Positions 33,439 to 42,027 are shown, counted from the first letter of the stretch. The stretch: DNA of 64,000 bases from Lysinibacillus_B sp036662795 (GCF_036662795.1 NZ_JBAFWZ010000008.1:62001-126000), one strand, 5' to 3'. Made by a program: numbers and translations. The notes: a model not told the origin generated them from the sequence alone.

Positions 33439-34584
33439 CTATTTTACCATGTTTTGTACAGTTTTTCTCGTTTCGCTATCTACATGTAAAATCGTTTGTA
33501 AATCTGGTAATAAAATATTGTCATGCGCATCCATAACCCGTTCAATACATTCCTCAATTTGAAGGAATGTAATTTTCTCCTGCAGGAATAATGCGACAGC
33601 TGCCTCATTTGCCGCATTCATCGCTGTAAGCATTGTTCCACCAGTTCGCCCTGCATCATACGCAAGCTTAAGTGCCCTAAAGCGATCAAAATCAACCTCT
33701 TGGAAATGGAGCTTCCCAATTTGCGCTAAATTAAGGCGTTGTCCACCTACTAGCGGTAATCGATCAGGATAAGTTAATGCATACTGAATAGGCACGCGCA
33801 TATCTGGCGTCCCTAGCTGAGCAATGACACTCGTATCATGATATTCCACCAAGGAATGAATAATACTTTCTCGATGAAGTAAGACGTCAATTTTGTCATA
33901 CGGCATATCAAACAATACATGTGCCTCAATTACCTCTAACCCTTTATTCATCATAGTAGCCGAGTCAATTGTTATTTTTGCTCCCATTGACCAGTTCGGA
34001 TGATTCAGCGCATCCTTTACAGTAACACCTTCAAGCTCCGCACGTGTTTTATCACGGAATGAGCCCCCAGAAGCTGTTAGGATTAATCGCTCGATCGATT
34101 TAGGATTTTCCCCATTCATTGATTGATAGAGCGCGGAATGTTCGCTGTCTACCGGTAGAATAGCTGAACCGTATTTTTTCGCTTCAGCCATTACTAAATG
34201 TCCAGCTGTTACGAGTGTTTCTTTATTGGCAATTGCAATGGTTTTACTCATACGAATAGCCGCTAGAGTCGATTCTAAGCCAACACTTCCAAGTACTGCA
34301 TTAACAAGCACTGTCGATTGTGGATGTGTTGCTACTTCGACTAACCCTTTTGTCCCAAATGTAAAATGCACATTTGGAAATTCCTTAGAGAGTTGTAATG
34401 CATCGCCTTCATCCTGTACAGATACAATTTCAGGTGATAGTTGCGTAATAATTTCACGTGTTTTTTCGATGTTTTTTCCCGAGGAAAAGGCAACAAGCTG
34501 AAAATCATTCGGATTTGCAAGTAAAATATCGATTGTTTGTCTACCGATTGATCCAGTTGCACCAAGTAAACTAATCTTTTTCAA
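33439..34584 (-). CDS. dxr: 1-deoxy-D-xylulose 5-phosphate reductoisomerase
   Basis: Converts DXP to MEP with NADPH, the second step of the non-mevalonate isoprenoid pathway. The NADPH motif GATGSIGRQT (residues 8-17), metal-binding segment PVDSEHSALYQ and loop NHPNWSMGAKITIDSATMMNKGLEVIEA are present. The length is 381 residues. The product feeds the undecaprenyl carrier made by UppS encoded upstream; the gene starts 18 bp after cdsA. Confidence 0.96.
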   Translation of the reverse strand: MKKISLLGATGSIGRQTIDILLANPNDFQLVAFSSGKNIEKTREIITQLSPEIVSVQDEGDALQLSKEFPNVHFTFGTKGLVEVATHPQSTVLVNAVLGSVGLESTLAAIRMSKTIAIANKETLVTAGHLVMAEAKKYGSAILPVDSEHSALYQSMNGENPKSIERLILTASGGSFRDKTRAELEGVTVKDALNHPNWSMGAKITIDSATMMNKGLEVIEAHVLFDMPYDKIDVLLHRESIIHSLVEYHDTSVIAQLGTPDMRVPIQYALTYPDRLPLVGGQRLNLAQIGKLHFQEVDFDRFRALKLAYDAGRTGGTMLTAMNAANEAAVALFLQEKITFLQIEECIERVMDAHDNILLPDLQTILHVDSETRKTVQNMVK

Positions 34585-34602
34585 AGCAAAGACGTCCCTT
34601 CA

Positions 34603-35400
34603 TTAATTAACGAAATGCAGTAAATGTAATAGAGGTAATACAAATAACAAACTATCAAAACGGTCTAAAATACCGCCGTGACCCGGCAATATATTGCCAG
34701 AATCCTTGACATCATAATGACGTTTTATGGCAGACTCAACTAAATCACCCATCTGACCAAAAATCGAACTAACAACCGTAGCTACGATAAGTATCAGCCA
34801 AGTTTTACCCTCAAACGGGGCAATAAACTGCATAATGACAGCTGCAATAACCGCAATGACAATTCCACCGACGAAGCCTTCGACCGTCTTGTTTGGTGAA
34901 ATTTCAGGCCATAGCTTATTTTTACCAAATTTACGTCCGGTAAAATAGGCGCCAGAGTCGGTTGTCCAAACAATTAATAGCGCAAAAATAACAAAGGCTA
35001 GCCCTGCTTCACGTGTTGCTATTAAATAATAGAACCCTAATCCAACATACAACGTACTTAAAATGACGAAGGCTACATCATCAAAGGTAAATTTATTTTT
35101 CACAAGTACTGAATACACTAATAGAAGAATAACGGCAATGAATAATAGCTCTATCTTTGAATACGTCGTTACTTTTTGTACCATTTCGGTCCATTCGCTC
35201 GGCATTAGAAGAGTTGCTGTAGCTAACAAACTTAGGACACCCGGTACAGACATAATGTGAATGCCCTTCATTCGAAGTATTTCATAAATTCCTACAAATG
35301 CAATTGCATATACTAAAATAGTAAATGGAAGTTTTCCATATATAACAAACGGGATAAATAACGCTGCTGCCACCACTCCCGTTATAATACGTTGTTTCAC
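34603..35400 (-). CDS. cdsA: Phosphatidate cytidylyltransferase
   Basis: Makes CDP-diacylglycerol for phospholipid synthesis in the membrane. About eight hydrophobic helices are visible, with the family signature KDSGNILPGHGGILDRFDS near the C-terminus. The start is GTG at 35400, overlapping the uppS stop codon as GTGA and preceded by AGGGAG, giving 265 residues (B. subtilis 269). The open frame extends 25 codons upstream into uppS without homology, so that longer start is rejected. Confidence 0.92.
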   Translation of the reverse strand: MKQRIITGVVAAALFIPFVIYGKLPFTILVYAIAFVGIYEILRMKGIHIMSVPGVLSLLATATLLMPSEWTEMVQKVTTYSKIELLFIAVILLLVYSVLVKNKFTFDDVAFVILSTLYVGLGFYYLIATREAGLAFVIFALLIVWTTDSGAYFTGRKFGKNKLWPEISPNKTVEGFVGGIVIAVIAAVIMQFIAPFEGKTWLILIVATVVSSIFGQMGDLVESAIKRHYDVKDSGNILPGHGGILDRFDSLLFVLPLLHLLHFVN

Positions 35401-36191
35401 TCTGTTTCTTCTCCCTTCAGTCCTCCATAACGGCGATTTCGACTTTGATACACTCTTATCGCCTCTAGTAAGCACTTTTCATCAAAATCTGGCCATAGTG
35501 TATCCGTAAACCAAAACTCTGTATACGCTAATTGCCATAGCATAAAATTACTTAAACGAACTTCACCACTTGTCCGAATTAAAAGGTCTGGCTCGGGTAA
35601 ATGTGCCGTCATTAGGTAGTCAGTTATACGCTCCTCCGTGATGTCCTCATAGGATAACGTACCAGCTTCAACCTCATCCATCATACTTTTCATTGCTCGA
35701 ACAATCTCATCACGGCTGCCATAGTTCATCGCAAAATTCAAAATTAATCCCGTATTGCCTTTCGTCTGATCTATTGCCGATTGCAAAGCTTTTTGCGTAT
35801 GTGCAGGCAAAGTTGATCCATCACCGATCATTTCAACTCGAATGTTACGCTCCATTAACTCTGGTAGAAAAGAGTTTAAAAATTGCCCAGGTAAACTCAT
35901 TAAAAAATCGACTTCAATTTTGGGGCGTTTCCAGTTTTCTGTTGAAAATGCATAAAGAGTTAAAATTTTCACACCTAAATCATCTGCATAACGAGTTATT
36001 TTACGAACTGTATTCATTCCTTCATGATGACCTTTTATTCGCGGCATAGCACGTTTTTTTGCCCAACGACCATTTCCGTCCATAATAATCGCAATATGTG
36101 CAGGAATACACTCATCCTTAACTAAGTCTTTTTGCTGATTAAATGATGCCTCATTTGTATTCGATTTTTTTCTAAATAGCTTATTAAACAT
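35397..36191 (-). CDS. uppS: Undecaprenyl pyrophosphate synthase (cis-prenyltransferase)
   Basis: Condenses farnesyl diphosphate with isopentenyl units to form the C55 lipid carrier for peptidoglycan and teichoic acids. The catalytic motif HIAIIMDGNGRWAKKR is followed by the C-terminal RTSGEVRLSNFMLWQLAYTEF. The start is ATG at 36191 with GGGGGA upstream (264 residues). An upstream in-frame ATG at 36233 overlaps the predicted -10 and is rejected. It is the first gene of the uppS-cdsA-dxr unit. Confidence 0.94.
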   Translation of the reverse strand: MFNKLFRKKSNTNEASFNQQKDLVKDECIPAHIAIIMDGNGRWAKKRAMPRIKGHHEGMNTVRKITRYADDLGVKILTLYAFSTENWKRPKIEVDFLMSLPGQFLNSFLPELMERNIRVEMIGDGSTLPAHTQKALQSAIDQTKGNTGLILNFAMNYGSRDEIVRAMKSMMDEVEAGTLSYEDITEERITDYLMTAHLPEPDLLIRTSGEVRLSNFMLWQLAYTEFWFTDTLWPDFDEKCLLEAIRVYQSRNRRYGGLKGEETE

Positions 36192-36233
36192 AGTTAATTC
36201 CCCCAACTGCTTTACATTAGGACGCTTACTCAT

Positions 36234-36262
36234 ATCATAACAAAAACGGCTATGCGTGTCCT
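36234..36262 (-). promoter_or_regulatory. uppS: Predicted sigma-A promoter of uppS
   Basis: The minus strand reads -35 AGGACA (36262-36257), 17 bp, then -10 TATGAT (36239-36234) with an upstream TGT. Transcription would start about 36 bp before the uppS ATG and just past the frr terminator. Confidence 0.5.
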
Positions 36263-36361
36263 TTATTTCTTATAAAAACAAAATAGATCTGTTAATCCCA
36301 TTTACTATGTACTAGAGATATTTAAATATTCTATATTCCTTTTCTATGCTTCATGCGATAG

Positions 36362-36390
36362 AAAAAGACGTCCCGAAAGTTAGGACGCCT
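36362..36390 (-). terminator. Intrinsic terminator of frr
   Basis: Arms 36366-36373 and 36383-36390 (AGGCGTCC type with one wobble) are followed by five T on the minus strand, separating pyrH-frr from uppS. Confidence 0.82.
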
Positions 36391-36426
36391 TAATCCACAT
36401 AAAGTTCTACCGCAAGAATAGCCGTA

Positions 36427-36984
36427 TTAGACAGCTAAAATTTCTTGCTCTTTTTCTTTTGCAGTTTCGTCTACTTTAGCAATAAACTCATCTGTAAGCT
36501 TTTGAATATCGTCTCCGTAGCCACGTAGATCGTCTTCTGTAATTTCACCGTTTTTCTCAAGCTTTTTCAGATCGTCATTAGCATCACGGCGCACGTTACG
36601 AACAGCAACCTTTGCCTCTTCCGCTTCTTTTTTCACAACTTTAACTAACTCTTTACGACGTTCTTCTGTTAAAGCTGGAATCATTAATCGAATTACATTT
36701 CCGTCATTTGTAGGTGTAATTCCAATATCTGACTTCATAATTGCTTTTTCAATCTCACCTAGAATCGTTTTGTCATAAGGTGTAATAACTAGTAGACGTG
36801 CTTCTGGTACAGCTACACCCGCAAGCTGATTAATTGGTGTCGGTGCTCCGTAATAATCTACAGATATACGGTCTAGTAAAGATGCATTAGCACGCCCAGC
36901 ACGAATAGATGCTAGCTCTCGCCCAAATGCAGCAAGTGATTTTGCCATTTTTTCTTTTGCTTGATCTAAAACTTGTTTAGCCAT
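36427..36984 (-). CDS. frr: Ribosome recycling factor
   Basis: Dissociates post-termination ribosomes with EF-G. The 185 residues are the standard length, with LASIRAGRANASLLDRISVDYYGAPTPINQLA near the N-terminus and ALTEERRKELVKVVKKEAEEAKVAVRNVRRD in the helical domain. Its ATG overlaps the pyrH stop codon (TAATG), so translation is coupled. Confidence 0.97.
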   Translation of the reverse strand: MAKQVLDQAKEKMAKSLAAFGRELASIRAGRANASLLDRISVDYYGAPTPINQLAGVAVPEARLLVITPYDKTILGEIEKAIMKSDIGITPTNDGNVIRLMIPALTEERRKELVKVVKKEAEEAKVAVRNVRRDANDDLKKLEKNGEITEDDLRGYGDDIQKLTDEFIAKVDETAKEKEQEILAV

Positions 36985-37709
36985 TATGAATTCCTCCTAA
37001 CAACTGTTCCAATTTTTTCACCTAGTACAGCACGTTTAATATTACCTTTTTCTGTAATCGAGAACACAACTAATGGAATATCATTGTCCATACATAATGT
37101 TGAAGCTGTTGAATCCATTACTTGTAAGCCTTGCTGAATAACGTCTAAATACGTGAGTGTGTCATACTTCACCGCTGAAGCATCTACCTTAGGATCTGCA
37201 GAATATACACCATCAACATTATTTTTCGCCATTAGAATCGCATCTGCATTAATCTCTGCCGCTCGTAGTGCTGCTGTTGTATCAGTTGAGAAGAATGGGT
37301 TACCTGTTCCCGCTGCAAAAATTACAACGCGTCTTTTTTCTAAATGACGTACTGCTTTACGACGAATATATGGTTCCGCCACTTGTGTCATAACAATGGA
37401 TGATTGTACACGTGTTTCAATGTCTAATTTTTCCAATGCATCTTGTAATGCTAAAGAGTTCATAACCGTTGCAAGCATACCCATGTAGTCAGCTGAAGCA
37501 CGCTCCATGCCCATTTCGCTACCTACTTTACCGCGCCAAATGTTACCGCCACCTACTACAACCGCAACCTCAACACCTAAGTCTACAACTTCTTTTACTT
37601 CTTCAGCAACAGATTTAATAATGTCAGGCGATAACCCAAACCCTGCATCTCCAGCTAATGCTTCGCCACTTAGTTTTATTACTACTCGTTTGTATTGTGC
37701 CACACTCAT
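36984..37709 (-). CDS. pyrH: Uridylate kinase
   Basis: Phosphorylates UMP to UDP; a hexameric bacterial enzyme of the amino-acid-kinase fold, regulated by GTP and UTP in other bacteria. The N-terminal KRVVIKLSGEAL, VVVGGGNIWRG and NNVDGVYSADP mark the ATP and UMP sites. The length is 241 residues. GGAGG precedes ATG. It is separated from tsf by a terminator and cotranscribed with frr. Confidence 0.96.
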   Translation of the reverse strand: MSVAQYKRVVIKLSGEALAGDAGFGLSPDIIKSVAEEVKEVVDLGVEVAVVVGGGNIWRGKVGSEMGMERASADYMGMLATVMNSLALQDALEKLDIETRVQSSIVMTQVAEPYIRRKAVRHLEKRRVVIFAAGTGNPFFSTDTTAALRAAEINADAILMAKNNVDGVYSADPKVDASAVKYDTLTYLDVIQQGLQVMDSTASTLCMDNDIPLVVFSITEKGNIKRAVLGEKIGTVVRRNS

Positions 37710-37790
37710 AGTAAACCTCCGTTACTCATTTATTTAAAAGGAAATAGAATACCTATTTCGCTATTATTACTGTAAATTTTCTTGAAAAAT

Positions 37791-37815
37791 AGGGAACACG
37801 CAAAATGTGCTCCCT
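37791..37815 (-). terminator. Intrinsic terminator of tsf
   Basis: Arms AGGGAGCAC/GTGTTCCCT (one wobble) around a 7-nt loop, followed by ATTTTTC on the minus strand, in the tsf-pyrH gap. Confidence 0.75.
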
Positions 37816-37862
37816 ACTGTTGCAATTGCCTTACAACTTGTAAAACAATCAATTATTTAGTA

Positions 37863-38744
37863 TTAGTTGCCTTTAAGTTGGCTCATTACTTCTTCAGCAA
37901 AGTTATCTTCACGTTTTTCGATACCTTCACCAACTGCATAACGGATGAAGCCAGTTACGTTACCACCAGTTGATTTCACGAAATCGCGAACTTTTTGATC
38001 CGAATTTTTAACGAAAGTTTGGTCAAGTAAGCAAACGTCTTCGAAGTATTTACCAAGACGACCTTCAACCATTTTAGCAACGATGTTTTCTGGTTTACCT
38101 TCGTTTAACGCTTGCTCAGTTAATACTTTACGCTCACGTTCAACTTCTTCAGCAGAAACTTCGTCACGAGATACATAAGTTGGGTTAATTGCAGCGATGT
38201 GCATAGCTACATCTTTAGCAGCAGCAGCGTCAGTAGTACCATTTAATTGAACTAATACACCGATTTTACCACCCATGTGTAAGTAAGCACCGAATGCATC
38301 TCCATCAGTTTTTGTTTTGATTTCAAAACGACGAAGAGTGATTTTTTCACCGATTGTCGCGATAGCTGTAGAAATTTGATCAGCAATTTTTACGCCGTCT
38401 TTTTCTAACTCTAAAGCTACTTCTACTGATTCTGGTTTCGCAGCTAATAATTGCTCAGCTAAAGAAGCAACCAGTACTTGGAATTTATCGTTTTTCGCAA
38501 CGAAATCAGTTTCAGCGTTTACTTCTAAAATGATTGCTTCGTTACCTTGTTCTAAAACGAAAGTAGTTCCTTCTGCAGCGATACGGTCTGCTTTTTTACC
38601 AGCAGCAGCTAAACCTTTTTCACGTAAGAAATCGATTGCAGCTTCTAAGTTACCATCTGTTTCTACAAGTGCTTTTTTGCAGTCCATCATACCTGCGCCA
38701 GTTTTTTCACGTAATTCTTTTACTAATTGAGCAGTAATTGCCAT
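37863..38744 (-). CDS. tsf: Elongation factor Ts
   Basis: Guanine-nucleotide exchange factor for EF-Tu. The N-terminal UBA-like helix LVKELREKTGAGMMDCKKALVETDGNLEAAIDFLREKG is diagnostic, and the core TDFVAKNDKF is present. The start is ATG at 38744 with GAGGAGG upstream (293 residues, as in B. subtilis); the upstream 28 codons of the open frame lie in the leader. It follows rpsB after a terminator hairpin. Confidence 0.97.
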   Translation of the reverse strand: MAITAQLVKELREKTGAGMMDCKKALVETDGNLEAAIDFLREKGLAAAGKKADRIAAEGTTFVLEQGNEAIILEVNAETDFVAKNDKFQVLVASLAEQLLAAKPESVEVALELEKDGVKIADQISTAIATIGEKITLRRFEIKTKTDGDAFGAYLHMGGKIGVLVQLNGTTDAAAAKDVAMHIAAINPTYVSRDEVSAEEVERERKVLTEQALNEGKPENIVAKMVEGRLGKYFEDVCLLDQTFVKNSDQKVRDFVKSTGGNVTGFIRYAVGEGIEKREDNFAEEVMSQLKGN

Positions 38745-38843
38745 TTGAGTTTCCTCCTCGGGTATATACTTAGCTAATAATGTTGTAATAGCTTCCGTTT
38801 GACGTCTTTTGCAAGCATTATAATACAAGCATAAGAATTTCTC

Positions 38844-38880
38844 AAAAAAAGGTGATAAGAGGGATCATCCACTTATCACC
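38844..38880 (-). terminator. Hairpin/terminator between rpsB and tsf
   Basis: Perfect 9-bp arms GGTGATAAG/CTTATCACC (38851-38880) are followed by seven T on the minus strand. It probably acts as a partial terminator that sets the rpsB:tsf ratio. Confidence 0.82.
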
Positions 38881-38896
38881 TTTTTGTCGTAGTGCA

Positions 38897-39622
38897 TTAC
38901 TCAGCTGCTACTACTTCTTCTACAGCTGGAGCTTCTGATTCACCTTGTTTAGACTCGATTAAAGCATCAGCCATTTTAGCAGTTAATAATTTAACAGCAC
39001 GAATAGCATCGTCGTTAGCAGGGATAACATAGTCGATTTCATCTGGGTCACAGTTTGTATCAACAATACCTACTAGAGGGATGTTTAATTTACGCGCTTC
39101 CGCAACAGCGATACGCTCTTTACGAGGGTCAACTACGAACATTACGTCCGGAATAGCTGTCATATCACGGATACCGCCTAAGAATTTAACTAGACGCTCG
39201 TGTTCTTTTTTAAGTTGGATAACTTCTTTTTTAGGAAGTACGTCGAAAGTGCCGTTTTCTTCCATTTTTTCGATTTCTTTCATACGTGCAACACGTTTTT
39301 GAATCGTACCGAAGTTAGTTAAAGTACCACCTAACCAACGTTGGTTAATATAGTAGTTACCAGAACGCTCTGCTTCTTCTTTGATAGCTTCTTGAGCTTG
39401 TTTTTTCGTACCAACGAAAAGAACTTTGCCGCCATCTTGGCCAACTTGGCGCATGAAGTCATAAGCTTCTTCTAATTTTTTTACTGTTTTTTGTAAATCG
39501 ATAATGTAGATACCGTTACGCTCAACGAAGATATATTTCTTCATTTTTGGGTTCCAACGGCGAGTTTGGTGACCGAAATGTACACCAGCTTCAAGTAATT
39601 GTTTCATTGAAATTACTGACAT
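38897..39622 (-). CDS. rpsB: 30S ribosomal protein S2
   Basis: Late-assembling small-subunit protein. GVHFGHQTRRWNPKMKKYIF at the N-terminus and the C-terminal VGIVDTNCDPDEIDYVIPANDDAIRAVKLL are conserved. The 241 residues end in an acidic tail. AGGAGG precedes ATG. It has its own strong promoter and a leader of about 115 nt, so it does not depend on the flagellar operon upstream. Confidence 0.97.
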   Translation of the reverse strand: MSVISMKQLLEAGVHFGHQTRRWNPKMKKYIFVERNGIYIIDLQKTVKKLEEAYDFMRQVGQDGGKVLFVGTKKQAQEAIKEEAERSGNYYINQRWLGGTLTNFGTIQKRVARMKEIEKMEENGTFDVLPKKEVIQLKKEHERLVKFLGGIRDMTAIPDVMFVVDPRKERIAVAEARKLNIPLVGIVDTNCDPDEIDYVIPANDDAIRAVKLLTAKMADALIESKQGESEAPAVEEVVAAE

Positions 39623-39775
39623 GAGTGTTTCCTCCTAAATGTTTGGTTTTTTTCCTCCGCATTTTTCATCTGTAACAAGCAACCCTAGTCACTAGAGCAC
39701 CACTTACTACATCAAAATGCGTGTGTATTGTTAACACCGATAGCTAATATAACATACGTTGTCTAGGTCATGCAA
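39623..39775 (-). promoter_or_regulatory. rpsB: rpsB promoter and leader
   Basis: A -35 TTGCAT (39775-39770), 17-bp spacer and -10 TTATAT (39752-39747) form a good sigma-A promoter between swrB and rpsB. The leader contains CTAGTGACTAG (39685-39695) and other short pairings, possibly an S2 autoregulatory site, but I cannot confirm the fold. Confidence 0.7.
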
Positions 39776-39780
39776 CTATT

Positions 39781-40377
39781 TTACGAATGGAATTTAATTA
39801 ATAGCTCAATTTCCGTTTTCCCTTTTTGTGTTTTTTTAGCGATTTCTTCTATCGTTTTTCCTTCTTTATGTAATCGGATCACTTCCCGCTCAAACAATGA
39901 CAAGTTCGTAAATTGATCATCCTGCTCTTTTTGCTCAACAGGTAATTCTTTATTAGATAATTGATCTGTTGGTCCTTGTTGTTTATTATATGCATTTGCA
40001 GCAAAGGTTTTCGGTATAAGCGTTTTATGTGTGAGCTCTAACTGCGCTGGCTCTTTTCCCTTCAGCAACACCGATTCTAATCCTGTATTAATTCCCTGAA
40101 CAGCACTAGGCTTTGGAAGCTCCTCTACTACTGGTTGCTGAAAACTTGTCGATGAGGTAGGAGCCTGCTGAACTTTCGAAAGCTCCTTAATAAGTCTATC
40201 ATTTTCCTCTTTCAACTCCATTAAGTACGCACCAATCGAGTTATCCATTTCACGAATTACTTGATCCTGCCGAATTTCTAAATCCTTAAACCTCGCAATT
40301 TTACTGTTTAATAAAATAATTAAATAAAAGCTAATTAGCTGTAAAATAAATAGTACAATGAGTAATATTTCCACCAT
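39781..40377 (-). CDS. swrB: SwrB-like membrane protein (DUF6115-type)
   Basis: Single-pass membrane protein of 198 residues: a hydrophobic segment at 3-24, a coiled-coil stretch (about 30-70), a low-complexity middle and a C-terminal helix-turn-helix-like tail (FEREVIRLHKEGKTIEEIAKKTQKGKTEIELLIKFHS). B. subtilis SwrB occupies the same site between sigD and rpsB, has the same layout (167 residues) and promotes activation of the flagellar export apparatus. Assignment rests on position and architecture, as the middle region is divergent. Confidence 0.72.
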   Translation of the reverse strand: MVEILLIVLFILQLISFYLIILLNSKIARFKDLEIRQDQVIREMDNSIGAYLMELKEENDRLIKELSKVQQAPTSSTSFQQPVVEELPKPSAVQGINTGLESVLLKGKEPAQLELTHKTLIPKTFAANAYNKQQGPTDQLSNKELPVEQKEQDDQFTNLSLFEREVIRLHKEGKTIEEIAKKTQKGKTEIELLIKFHS

Positions 40378-40385
40378 TGTTTCTC

Positions 40386-40694
40386 CTATCCGCTAAAATC
40401 AATAAAGTTCCCTTTAAATGGATGTTTCGCTGTTTGTTTTTCTTGCTCTTTATCCTTTTTTTTCGATAGCATCGATTGGTTGCTAGCATTTCCTTCACGC
40501 TCTTCTTCCTCAGAAATAGCATCCATATCTTCCGTATCATTTACCGCTAATTGCTTCCGTTCAATTTCTTTCTTCAATGCTTCATTGGCATTCATTTGCT
40601 GGTGGATTGTATTTTGTTGATGTTGATCTGCAATTTTACCTGCATCAAATGTTTTAGGAATAGCAATTTGTAATTCTATACCTTTTAAACTCAT
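40386..40694 (-). CDS. Conserved flagellar-operon protein of unknown function
   Basis: I do not recognise a named family with certainty. The 102 residues begin SLKGIELQIAIPKTFDAGKIADQHQQN, continue as a Gln/Glu/Lys-rich helical region and end in the motif HPFKGNFIDFSG. Similar small proteins with an IPKT/IPRT start and an HPYKG-x-x-ID end occur in flagellar clusters of other Firmicutes, as far as I recall, so it may be a cytoplasmic partner of the export or motor complex. ATG 40694 has AGGAGGG upstream; the in-frame TTG at 40700 is too close to that site. It lies 11 bp after sigD and 8 bp before swrB. Confidence 0.7.
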   Translation of the reverse strand: MSLKGIELQIAIPKTFDAGKIADQHQQNTIHQQMNANEALKKEIERKQLAVNDTEDMDAISEEEEREGNASNQSMLSKKKDKEQEKQTAKHPFKGNFIDFSG

Positions 40695-40705
40695 CTTCAA
40701 CCCTC

Positions 40706-41479
40706 CTAAACATTCATCATTTCAGAAGATAATAATTTTCGTAGTTTAAATAATGCCTTCGAATGAATTTGTGAAATCCTTGATGTGGAAAGCTCTAGCA
40801 TCTCACCAATCTCTGTTAGTGTTAGCTCTTCCGTATAAAACAAACTAAGAACGAGTTGCTCCTTTTCATTTAGCTTTTCAATATTTTGGGCTAAATCTGC
40901 TAATAACTCTGAGTGAATAATTTCTTGCTCAGGAGTTCTCGAATTATCATCCCGAATAACAAAGGCCTTCGCTTCCAATTCTTCTTGGTCCTGTTGCTGT
41001 TCATTTATCGAAAGTACATTTGAGAAGAAATGTTCTTGTACTGTTTGGTACACCTCTTCAACGGGTAAATTCATATGGTCTGCTAACTCTTCAGGTGTTG
41101 CATGTCGCATTAATTTTTGTTCTAATTGTTCAATTTGAGCCTCGAGCTTTTTCGCCTTTTCTCGAGCAGTTCTTGGTAACCAATCTTCTTTTCTTAAACC
41201 ATCAATAATAGCGCCACGAACACGAAATGAAGCATAGGTGTCGAATTTCAAATCTCTATTTATATCAAATTTATTAAGCGCATCAAATAACCCCATCATC
41301 CCTAAGCTAACTAAGTCATCTCTTGAAACATTTTTAGGTAAACCTGCACCGATTCGTTGCACATGATAGGAAACAAGTGACTTATATTTTTTCACTAATA
41401 TGTCGCCTGCTTGTGGATCCCGATTGTTAATCCAGCTATTCCAAAGTTTTTGTTCATCATTTAGAATTGATTGTGTCAC
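40706..41479 (-). CDS. sigD: Flagellar/motility sigma factor SigD (FliA/WhiG family, sigma-28)
   Basis: Directs transcription of late flagellar genes (hag, motAB), autolysins and chemoreceptors. Region 2 (DLVSLGMMGLFDALNKFDINRDLKFDTYASFRVRGAIIDGLRKEDWLPRTAR split over 2.1-2.4), region 3 (HMNLPVEEVYQTV) and region 4 HTH (LTLTEIGEMLELSTSRISQIHSKAL) are intact. The length is 257 residues. The start is GTG at 41479 with GAGGTGG. A terminator-like hairpin and an extended -10 promoter precede it, so it can be expressed apart from the long operon. FlgM would be its anti-sigma partner; it is not in this window. Confidence 0.94.
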   Translation of the reverse strand: MTQSILNDEQKLWNSWINNRDPQAGDILVKKYKSLVSYHVQRIGAGLPKNVSRDDLVSLGMMGLFDALNKFDINRDLKFDTYASFRVRGAIIDGLRKEDWLPRTAREKAKKLEAQIEQLEQKLMRHATPEELADHMNLPVEEVYQTVQEHFFSNVLSINEQQQDQEELEAKAFVIRDDNSRTPEQEIIHSELLADLAQNIEKLNEKEQLVLSLFYTEELTLTEIGEMLELSTSRISQIHSKALFKLRKLLSSEMMNV

Positions 41480-41518
41480 CCGTATCCACCTCTCTTTGAA
41501 ACAAATATTACTACCTAT

Positions 41519-41527
41519 ATTATAGCA
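41519..41527 (-). promoter_or_regulatory. sigD: Extended -10 promoter immediately upstream of sigD
   Basis: The minus strand has TGCTATAAT: a consensus TATAAT (41524-41519) with the extended TG (41527-41526). The -35 at 17 bp is only a weak match (GTGTAA). The start point would lie about 33 bp before the GTG start codon and beyond the upstream hairpin at 41604-41632. Confidence 0.6.
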
Positions 41528-41603
41528 AATAGAATACTATTTTACACACGCACCAATAGGACTAAATGTTTTTTAAGATATTATAAAAATACAATAAAAA
41601 CAC

Positions 41604-41632
41604 GAAAAAAGAGCCGATTTGTCGACTCTTTT
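41604..41632 (-). terminator. Terminator-like hairpin upstream of sigD
   Basis: Arms 41607-41616 and 41623-41632 (AAAAGAGTCG type, one wobble) are followed by six T and then GTGTTTTT on the minus strand. It starts 17 bp after the stop codon of the preceding membrane-protein gene, ending or attenuating the long flagellar/chemotaxis transcript before sigD. Confidence 0.8.
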
Positions 41633-41649
41633 CAAATTTTTATCTATAA

Positions 41650-42027
41650 TTATGAACGACTTGGCATAGTTCCCTCTTCTGTATGCATCATTGTACGTAC
41701 GACTTTTGCAATTTCTTCCGTACTTTCGTCCTCAAACTCCACTGTCGAAGTCTTATTACCAGCATGGGGCGAAATACTTGGAAGATCAGATTGTTCATCC
41801 GTTAACTGTTCAATTTGATGGAATTCAATCTCCTTTGGTGTATAAAAAATATACGATAAAAACATTCGAACAGGGAACATACAAAGAAATACGATTAAGG
41901 CTGCGATAAAAGAGCCTAATAGTACATTTAATGGCAGCACAATTGTTTTTTGAAGAGCAACAAAAAAATAAACTGTAAAGCCAATTAATGCCGCCCAGCA
42001 GTTATATAAAATTGAGCCAAACATCAT
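41650..42027 (-). CDS. Unrecognised small membrane protein between cheD and sigD
   Basis: I do not recognise this 125-residue product. Two or three hydrophobic segments (about 5-25, 28-50, possibly to 60) are followed by a hydrophilic acidic tail containing EEIAKVVRTMMH. B. subtilis has cheD and sigD adjacent with no such gene. It overlaps the cheD stop codon (ATGA) and has AAGGAG upstream, so it is probably translated as part of the chemotaxis block. A role in motility or chemotaxis is inferred from position only. Confidence 0.7.
   Translation of the reverse strand: MMFGSILYNCWAALIGFTVYFFVALQKTIVLPLNVLLGSFIAALIVFLCMFPVRMFLSYIFYTPKEIEFHQIEQLTDEQSDLPSISPHAGNKTSTVEFEDESTEEIAKVVRTMMHTEEGTMPSRS

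Noticed and set aside
34603..35475. 290-residue CdsA starting inside uppS
   Set aside because: The first 25 codons overlap uppS in another frame, lack homology to CdsA, and a GTG with a good Shine-Dalgarno at 35400 gives the family length.
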